From Nymphaea colorata (taxonomy: Eukaryota; Streptophyta; Magnoliopsida; Nymphaeales; Nymphaeaceae), in assembly GCF_008831285.2 (NCBI RefSeq), contig NC_045139.1, forward strand, positions 26,764,412 to 26,828,411: 64,000 nt of DNA, given 5' to 3'. The notes beneath the pieces are model-generated. The model was given only the letters and a program-made list of their open reading frames with translations. It had not been told where the DNA came from and did no database searches. The translations under genes were made by a program, and so were the position numbers. The first letter of the stretch is position 1. Every line of letters starts with the position of its first letter. Shown here in pieces: positions 23,301-32,300 of this stretch.

Positions 23301-26300
23301 ACTTTCAATAGCTTCACACATGATTCCCAAAATTCGTTATTAAATATGATATCCACAACTAAAGAAGCATTTCTTTTATAAGCATGTGGATATGCAGCCC
23401 ATTCTTCACTAGCGAACATCTGCTTCAAAGGAGTTCTTTGTTTCACCACACTCTGCACAGTCAATACATTTGTGGCAAATCTAGTTTGTGCAGGTCGAAT
23501 CAATTCACATCCTTTTGTAAACTTTCTCATCAAACTCAATACATATGCATGATTATAGATAAATTTTGTTACCTCTTGGCATTGGTCAATGACTGATTTC
23601 ATATCATGCATCTCATTAAGATCTTGAAGCATAAGATTAATACAATGAGTGGCACATGGACTCCAAAAGAATGTTCCATACTTTTGAAATAACAAATCTC
23701 CTGCAGCTCTATAATTTGCAGCATTATCTGTAATAAACTATACAATGTTTGCAGGTCCAACTTTTTGTACGACATTATCAAAAACATTGAACAGAATCTC
23801 AGCAGTCTTAGGAACATCAGACAAGTCGAGAGATTTCAAGAACATTGTACCTTTAGGACAATAAACAAGAAAATTTACAAGTGTTCTTTTGTGCATTAGC
23901 TGCATTAAATGGAATACATGCATCATAAAACCATTTCCCTACCATCTTTTGTGCTTGATATAGCATATCTTTAGATGTCATAGCAGCACGAATCTGCGGT
24001 TGACCACCTGGGCTAGTATATGAAGGGAAAAAACTCTTAATAGAGCCAACGCTAACCTACCAGTAGGAACTCTACCACTAGGTGGTCGCATACCACGCCT
24101 GGCCCTATCTATTGTGCCTCTTCTCTTCCTTCCCGTTACGCCAGATCGACCTCCTTCATACATGATCCCTTTTCCTTTACGTTCTCTACCTCTTGAGGCC
24201 TCCAAATCTGTTCTTAGAATGCTATCATCTTCATCATCACATTCATAAGCTTATTCCTTTTCTTCTTCTTCTTCCAAAGGCTCATTATAGCCTACATCTG
24301 CCTCTTCAATTTATTTTTGTATCCTTTTTTGTTGTAAAACATGAAGCATATCTAAACATTGCTGACGCACATATGGTCCCTGCCAAATGGTGTTTCATTC
24401 TACTGATCCCTCCTGAAAATGTATCCCCACAGAAGCTACATTTGAGTTTCAAGCGGTTATTCTCCTTCACCTTTTCACACCATTGCCATGTGGGATCCAT
24501 ATCTTCAAAAAAAAAACGAAATCTTATGGTAAACTTAATGAAAAACACTCAAAATCTTTCAATGTACGATTATACAGTAAAAAATTATGAATACATGGTA
24601 AAAACATGAAATTTCATACCTTACGAAGAAGAAATGAAGAAAACCTTTTTCCTCCCAATGAAAATCAACCACCCACACACAAATTGACACCTTAATCTTC
24701 GATTTCACGGTGAAAATCAACTTTTTGATGCTGGAAATGGACGATCGTCCTCCCTGACGGCAGTATCCGAGCTTGAGAAATGAAGAACGGAGGCTTTTTT
24801 TCAAAAATAAGCTGAATAAGTAGGTCTCGGGCCCCCTTTTGCGAAATCAGTCTGTATCGTACGATATAGGGTGTATCGCCCCGTATCGTACGATACGGGC
24901 CCTGTATCGCACGATACGTGCGATACACCCCCTATTTACGATACGGGGAGTGTATCGTACCGTTTTTTTAAAACGATACGGGGTCGTGTCGTACGATACG
25001 TACAACACTGATATCAACAACACATTCAAAAATAAGAAATCAAAAATTCAAAATAACATAATAAGCATCCTTCACAATTTTAAACTTGGAATTTTAGAGA
25101 ATCTTAGGAACCAAAAAACCCTCTCTTTCCAAGGCTCCAAGCTTCCCACTGTTCCCACTATGAGAAAGCTTCTTCACCGGTTAGTAGGCTCTCCCAAATC
25201 GATAAATCCTTAGTGATTTTTTAAATGGGCAAAATGTCTCCCTCCTACGTCTTTTGGAGTCTTCAGAAACAAGAAAAGAGAGAGAGAGAGGAGTGTTTAA
25301 ACTTAAAAACATAATGCAAAAAGGGGCCGTCGGGCCCTTTTTTTTGCGTTTTTTCTCCATATCATACGATACCGGGGTGCATCGCCTGAATCGTACAATA
25401 TGGGGCTCGTATCGTACGATACGGGTGATACGCTTACGGTACACGAGCGTATCATGTATCATAAGCATACTATATGGGTTTTCTAAACCTATACGGTACG
25501 TATCGTACAATACAGATAACATTGACATTAGTCATTAAATTTGTTCTAATATAAGAAACAAAAAAAAAAAACTAGATCTAATCTCTAGAAGATGGAATGT
25601 AAATCGACAAGAAGGCTTTAATCCATGTGTACTTAAATAAAGACATGACCATACTAATGTATACATATAAGGGTATGAGGTATCCCAATACTATATAACA
25701 GACTAAGTGACTAACAATATATACATAACCAGTATACATTTAACAACATAATCAACATAACAATACATAAAAATACGTAATCAATACAACATAAAGTACA
25801 TAATAATAATATATACTCAATTAAGAAATTTTAATTGAAAGGGCATGTGACTTTTTCACTTTTCCATGGACTAGGCGTATTGGAGCCTAGGCCAGCCTAG
25901 GCGAGCTTAGGCTTCAACACATATCCCATTGCCTAAGTGGTGGACTTAGGTGAAGGGTGTGGACTCATGCTTAATCCGCGCCTAGGAGAGGCCTTACCAA
26001 CATAGATCTTAAAGGCATTCACTAAGAACTGTTTAACCTTATTCACATGGCCATTAGAACTTCCAGTTATCACAATATCATGGACATATATAAGAAGAAT
26101 AGTATTAATATCTTTCTCTTGATAAATGACAAAAGAGTGATCTAGTGAGCACCTTCTAAAACCATGACCTTGAATATATAGGGAGAAACTGTTAAACAAG
26201 AACAAGACACTTGCTTTAGTCCATACAAGTACTTTCTTAATTTGCATACCCAGGCCTAAGGTCCTTTTTGGTAATACTCAGGGGTCTGCTTCGTAGAGAC

Positions 26301-29300
26301 TTCCTCTTTCAAATCTCGATCAATTGTTTTTTTCATCATCTGACTAAGCTTCCATTCTCGATCAACTGTTAAGGATATGATCACATGAATACTATCAATC
26401 TTCACTACTAGACTGAAAGTTTTTGCATAGTCCTCACCATACTACTGTGTGAATCCATGAGCCACTAGACGAGCTTTGTACTTGTCAATACTTCCATTGG
26501 GTTTATACTTTATTTTAAAAGCCCATTTAGAGCTAACTACATTCTTCTTTTCCAGCCATGGAACCACTTCCCAAGTATGACATTCATGTAGGGATTGTAT
26601 TTCCTCGTTCATTAGCGCAGCCCGATAGTGGGACTGAGCAGCGTGATTCAAACAGGTGGGCTCACTTTGTTTTGTGAATTGAGATATATAGAGTTGGAAG
26701 TCAAGGGAAAAGGTATCATAGCTCACCTGTCATTGGATAAGATGTCTGTTCCGGATTGATCTCCGAATGAAATCGCTAGTAGTGGCCTCTGCATTTGCTT
26801 GATCCATATTTTTGTCCCTCCTAGTATACACTTGTCCAGAAAGACGTTCTAGTTGATGTGACACTGCATTTTCTTGAGTGTCATCGTAATTCATGTTGTT
26901 GTTGAAAGTCACAAGTGTCTTGACATTCTCCACATGTACTAGCAAAGAGATCTGCACTCATTCATCGGCCATGTACTTTTGTTGTGCTAGATATCACCTA
27001 CTCAAAGCCACACATTTCAAAATCATTCTCATCAAAGAAAACATTTATGAAAGCCCTATATACTTGGTAGTCAGATCATAGCATCTGTATCCCTTGTAAT
27101 CATCTGCATATCCTGCAAACTTACGCTTGGCCACCTTGTCCTAAAACTTGTTTTTTAGGGACAAATCAATATGCACATAGCAAACACAACCAAACACTTG
27201 CAACTCATTATAAGAGGGATGTTGACCAAACAAAGTATAAAAAGGAGGCTTATGATCCAAAATGACATAGGGAGACATTTATAACATAAACTGAATTATG
27301 TAAGGCCTTTGTCCAAAGGCCCATAGGCACATGATTATCATGTAACATCCTCTACAATGTGTCTATGCTTCCTTTCTTAAACCTCATTTTGTTACAGGGT
27401 ATACATGCAAGAAACTTGTCGACTTGCTCCATTATCCTGAAGAAAGGAAGTAAATTCATTCAGTGAGTACTCTCCTCCACCGTCACATTGTAAATGCATG
27501 ATGCTACAAGAAAATTTTGATGAGAATCTGATCACACTGTTAATACCACCCACATATGACATTAAATATCACATGATTATCACGTTTGTCCACAAAGCAT
27601 GACAAAGAGACCAACAATATCAACTGACAGATCTCATACTTACGATCAGCAGCAGTCCACAACTCACGAAGCCTCAACGTACAGATTTCACATCCATGAT
27701 CTGTAGATCATTATGCTCCACGTGATCTACTTGAGGATCTGATCACACTCTTAATACCACCCACGTATGACAGATTAAATCTGCTCTCCATAAACAGTAG
27801 ATTAACTCTGCCCCACATGATCAATGTAAGACTCTGATCACAACTGAAGTAGCATCCACGAGATCCACTTAAGGATCTAATCACGCCTTCCACATAGGCA
27901 TGATCAGGTCCTTCTTGACGCAACACACTCAAACTCTATTCTCTTACCGGCTCCTTATTGGGTAATAAGAGGGAATAGAGATGGGCGATGAGAAGAGGGA
28001 GGAGGGAAGAGGTCGCCAGAGGAAGAGGTCACTGGAGAAAGGAGTCGCCGGAAAACTTACTTGGCTGTCGACGCCGGAGATGGCTTTGATACCATGTTAT
28101 GATCAGAGAGAGAGAGAGGCAAAAAAGTTATCATTAACTTAACCCTAATCTCAAGTTAAAGAGATTAGGGCTGGCGATACAATAATTACAAATTCAGTCC
28201 AAGAAACATAAGAAAATATTTAAAGACCTACTCTCCAACATTCTAATTTGCAGAAACACTATGATCGGCTGTCTAGAGTATTTAACAGTTCACTTGACTT
28301 GGCTGAAGATTTTTTCGTCTCAGCTGCATCTTGTTCTTTTTTCAATTCCTTCATCGATTCTTTGCGATTTTTTTCGCATGGTCAAATTCCATGGCCTTTG
28401 ATATGCAATAAATGATCCTTGCAAGTTAGTTGCAACACATATAAGAGCCAATTAGATGTTTATGACAGAAATTGCAAGAAAAATTTATATTCCCACCACC
28501 ACCACTAGTTTTTCCTATTTTAGTCACGTAGCACCAAAGAGGCTGAGATGAATCTATTTCTACTGCAGCAGCGGTACTGCTGCTTACCATATTTCCACTT
28601 CCCACTTCCACTTGTAGGCATCGACCCTTTTCTTTTATCAACGATTACAACTTATCTCTGAATAGCAAAATACTATAACCAATAACTGAAAATATATCAA
28701 CAATTCAAGCACGTAAAAAAGAAAATCAGATGATCTACCAGAAAACAGTGCAAGCACACATGGAAGAAAAACACAAAAAACAGATGATCTACCAAACAGA
28801 TGGAGATCGTATTTGCATATAGAATGCTGCAGAAATTTCATTATTGGAAAGATTTAAACAAAAAAATGAACCCTTCAAAGAAACAAATGCTTCAGATTTA
28901 TAATCCGCTAAAGCTGTACATTTTTTGCCTCTTGAAAAGAAACAAAGTAAAGAGAGGAAAACGAAATAGAAGGCATGAGATTAAAATCCACAAGAACCAC
29001 TACAAAGATCGTAAAACCAAAAAGAAAAAGGAAACCCAGCAAAAATTCAGAGGTAACTATGACCATCAACCTCTTCAGACAAGCAGATAGGCACATATGA
29101 GAAAACAAAAGAACAAAAAATGAAGAAAGGAGCTCAGTCTTCACAAAATCTTCAAAAATCAACCGAAAAAAGATCCAGATAAGAACAAAACAAACGAGAG
29201 ATCCTTCAGATGAAACCAATCACTACATTGGAAAACCCTCTCATCACTCAGCCACAAGATAGAATAACAGCCTTGACTAAAGAAATCCAATCACCTCCTC

Positions 29301-32300
29301 CTCTCATCCCTAAAAACCAAGCAAGACCAAAAGAAAGAGCTCGTAGACCTTTATGTAAACCGGATCAGCAGAAGCGTAAGTTAGAGGACAAAGAATGAGT
29401 TGGAGGCGGAGCGGCGGAAGAAGAGGAAGAAACAAAGAATCGCTGTTCGCCGGAGTGAATAAATCGCTAGAGAATCGCTGGAGAATCACCGTTCGCTGAA
29501 GAAGAAGAAGCGGAGAATCGCCGTTCATCGGAGTGGAGAATCGCCGTTCGCCGGAGTGGAGAATCGCTCCCTCTCGTCGATCTCTATCGGTGAAGACGCA
29601 AAACTGTCGAAGGAGTTTTAATGTTTATGATATTTTTAACGTGAAAAATGTAAACCACGTTAAAAACTTAAAGCCTAACTATGGACAATTTTGGACTCAG
29701 TCAACTTTGACAGAGTCCGAAAATGGTCGGATTCGACCTTGGGTACGATACGGTCAACGGCGTACTCGGGATATACCCGAGGCCGCACCGTACCTGCACC
29801 AGTATCGTTCCGGTACAATGCGGGTACTGCTCCTTCAGAGCAGGACCCGTGTTACATAGCTTTGAAGATGAAAAGTCACCTTCCATGGACTAGGTGTGCT
29901 GGCGCCTAGTCCAGCGTAGGCGCCAACACCAAACCCCTCACCTAAGTCTTAGGCGAGGGTTGTGCGACTCACACCTAGTCCACGACTAAGGGTCGCCTAG
30001 GAGACACCTTAACAGCTAAGCATACATGGCATAATCCTTAGATATGGTTCTCAAGTTAGTGCATGATATATGTTGTAGGAATTGAATCACGTCTTTGGTC
30101 TTCTAATGTTTTCTGTTGCACTAGAATGCTCTTGAATCTTGGTGGAATTGTAACTAGGGGAATTGGAATCTCTGGACTTCGCGTTTCTTCCTGCTTCCTG
30201 ATTATTGGATCATGTTTTGAGGATTTTGTTAATATTATGACTAGTATTGGCGTACATAACATTGTGGCATTGTGGTTCCTGTCACCATTGACGGTCTGTG
30301 AAATACTGTGGTTCACTATGTTAAGATCTTGTTTTGGTAGTTGATATGTGCTTGGGCTTCATTATCCCTTTCGAAAATGTATGTTAGCCCCAAACAAGGA
30401 ACACTTTTTTTCTGGCAGTTTCAGGGAAATGTACAGTCAATTGCATATCTTAATTAGTTTAGTGAGTTGCACTGTCAGAGTTTTAAATTGCTGATCTTGT
30501 AGGTTACATGGCAAAAAATTGTTTCGCCTTTTCTGTTGCTAGATGTGAGCTGATTTAAGTGCCAAAATTTTCTAAGTGGTCTGGAAAATGATATTAGTGG
30601 AAAGATGCAGGCCAATGAATACTTGCTCATGACGACTGTAAGGTAATACTTTTTTTTTTTAATTAATTTCAGGTTCTGGACGGTCTTATCTCTGAATATG
30701 AAAGATCTTCCCATGGTCCTGGGAAATGGCAAAAGCTTGTTCGATTCTTGCAGCAGTGGTTTGTCCTACAACCCTCTCATGTGTTTATGACGTCTTTCTC
30801 TTTTTTTCTGCCTTCAGAAAATCTTTACAAAATTATGCTAACTTGTGGCAGTTTGGAGGGCCCGATATTTGATCTTGTTATGAAGCAATTAGACCAAGCT
30901 GCATCAGAGAGAAGTGATCTTATGTTAAAATTTCGTGCAAATGAAGATAAAATGGAACTGCTTAGCAAACAATTGGACGCAAACGAGCAGCATCGTGCTG
31001 ATTATCTGAAAAGATATGAAGAAGCACTCGGTGACAAAAGAAAAATTGCAGAAGATTACCTTAATCGCATAAACAATCTGCAAAGTAAATATAGTTCTTT
31101 GGAAGAGCGGTACTCCAATTTATCAAAAACCTTAGATGCCAGCTCTTTGGAGTCTGTGGAGTGGAAGCGGAAATATGAGCAGATATCCTCTAGACATAAG
31201 GCTGAAGAAGAACAAGTTAATGCTGAAATAGCAACTCTCAAGTCTAAGGCTCGCACTGCTGAAGCAAGATTAGCTGCTGCTCGTGAACAGATGGAATCTG
31301 CTCAAGAAGAGGCTTCTGAATGGAAAAGGAAATTTGATATAGCTGTCAAAGAATCCAAATCTGCACTGGAAAAAGCTGCACAATTGCAAGATCGTTCAAA
31401 TCACCAAATTCAACTTAGAGAAAATTCTCTCAAGGCAGAATATGCTGCTGCTCTAGCTAAGAAGGTTAGTATTGTTTCCTGCGAAGTTTGTCATCCATCT
31501 CCTGGAGAATGCACAAGCATAAGTTCTGGGTGTCTTTAGTTTTGCTCCAGGAGAATGCACAACATAAGTTCTGGGTGTCTTTAGCTTTGGTGTATCATTT
31601 TCTCTCTATTGTGGTGGCAGGAAGAAGAGATCAAGGAAAAGGAAACAAAGCTTGAACAGGCTGAGCACCGTGTCATGAATTTGAGTTCACAGCTAAAGGT
31701 GACTTTTTAAATTTTCGAAACAATCTCTATCATAGTTTTTTTCGCTGCTTTTTTCTTGATGTTGTTGTACTTGACAACTGCAGATAGTGGATTCTTCATT
31801 GAAAAGTAAGGATGCAGAATCTGCTGCTCTGAAAGTTCAAGTTGAGGAGTTGGGACAGATGATTGATTCTGCCAAGGTTGCTGCTCAGTCATTTGAAAGA
31901 GAGGCAAGGATGTTGCAGCAAGAAAAAATTCATCTGGAGGAAAAATATTTGACTGGGTTCAAGAGATTTGAGGAAGTCGAGGAGAGGTACAAAACTGCTG
32001 AGAAAGAGGCTCGAAAAGCTGCTGAGTTGGTCGAAAATGCCAGAAACGAGGCAGCATCTGCACAAAAAGAAAAGAATGAAGTCCACCGCTTGGCCATGGA
32101 AAGGCTGACACAGATTGAAAGAGCTGAGAGACAAATTGAAACTCTTGAAAGACAGAAGCTGGACTTGGTGGCGGAGATTGAACAGCTGCGAGATTCTGAG
32201 ATGGCTGCTATTTCCAAGGTTTCGTTGCTTGAGACAAGAGTACATGAGAGGGAGAAGGAAATCAAGGAACTAGTGGAATCTGCAAATGAGCAAAGAGCCA

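Larger units (their letters stand above)
21938..25524 (-). mobile_element. Transposase-bearing hAT element, family B (3.6 kb)
   Basis: Right end GATAACATTG (25515-25524), left end TAATGTTGTA (from 21938). The flanks ACATTACT (21930-21937) and ACATTAGT (25525-25532) are an 8-bp duplication with one mismatch. The right end, reverse-complemented, aligns along about 500 bp with the left end of the 793-bp element at 11902, and the left 230 bp align with its right end. The minus strand carries a broken hAT transposase. A second 5'-terminus-like block lies at 24840-25010, so the element may be composite. Confidence 0.88.
21664..26005. mobile_element. CCTAGGCG-type hAT-like element inserted in Copia RT
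   Basis: Begins CTATGTTGTCAATGC and, on the other strand, ends as CTATGTTGGTAAGGC. The flanks GTCTTAAA (21656-21663) and ATCTTAAA (26006-26013) form an 8-bp duplication with one mismatch. The duplicated bases encode the Phe-Lys of the Copia RT, and the RT frame resumes on the other side. Subterminal regions at 21680-21750 and 25865-25995 are packed with CCTAGG, GCGCCTAGG and related motifs. Removing the nested hAT and its duplication leaves about 747 bp with no coding, so this is non-autonomous. Confidence 0.88.
28241..29859 (-). mobile_element. Truncated hAT element, family A, with BED finger exon
   Basis: The right end, reverse-complemented, reads CTATGTAACACGGGTCCTGC, a variant of the family A terminus. 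The adjoining 29600-29859 matches the interior and flank of the element at 11400-11830 (TCAACTTTGAC and ACGGTCAAC-type blocks). The minus strand carries a BED finger at 28300-28641. The other terminus is missing; the Copia LTR abuts at 28240, so the Copia element probably cut this hAT copy. No duplication can be paired. Confidence 0.7.
20251..30672 (+). other. GBPL3 intron 10, giant (10.4 kb) with nested transposons
   Basis: Starts GTAAGT and ends TTTCAG. Protein homology is continuous across it (VLE, then VLDGLISEYE). It holds a minus-strand Copia element split by two successive DNA transposons, a second hAT relic with a BED finger, and a fragment of a CCTAGGCG-type element. From 30020 to the acceptor no repeat was recognised. 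Confidence 0.92.

Noticed and set aside
29435-29570. Regular 23-bp repeats resembling a CRISPR array
   Set aside because: No spacers between units, a plant nuclear context, and units abut directly; this is a slippage-type tandem repeat.
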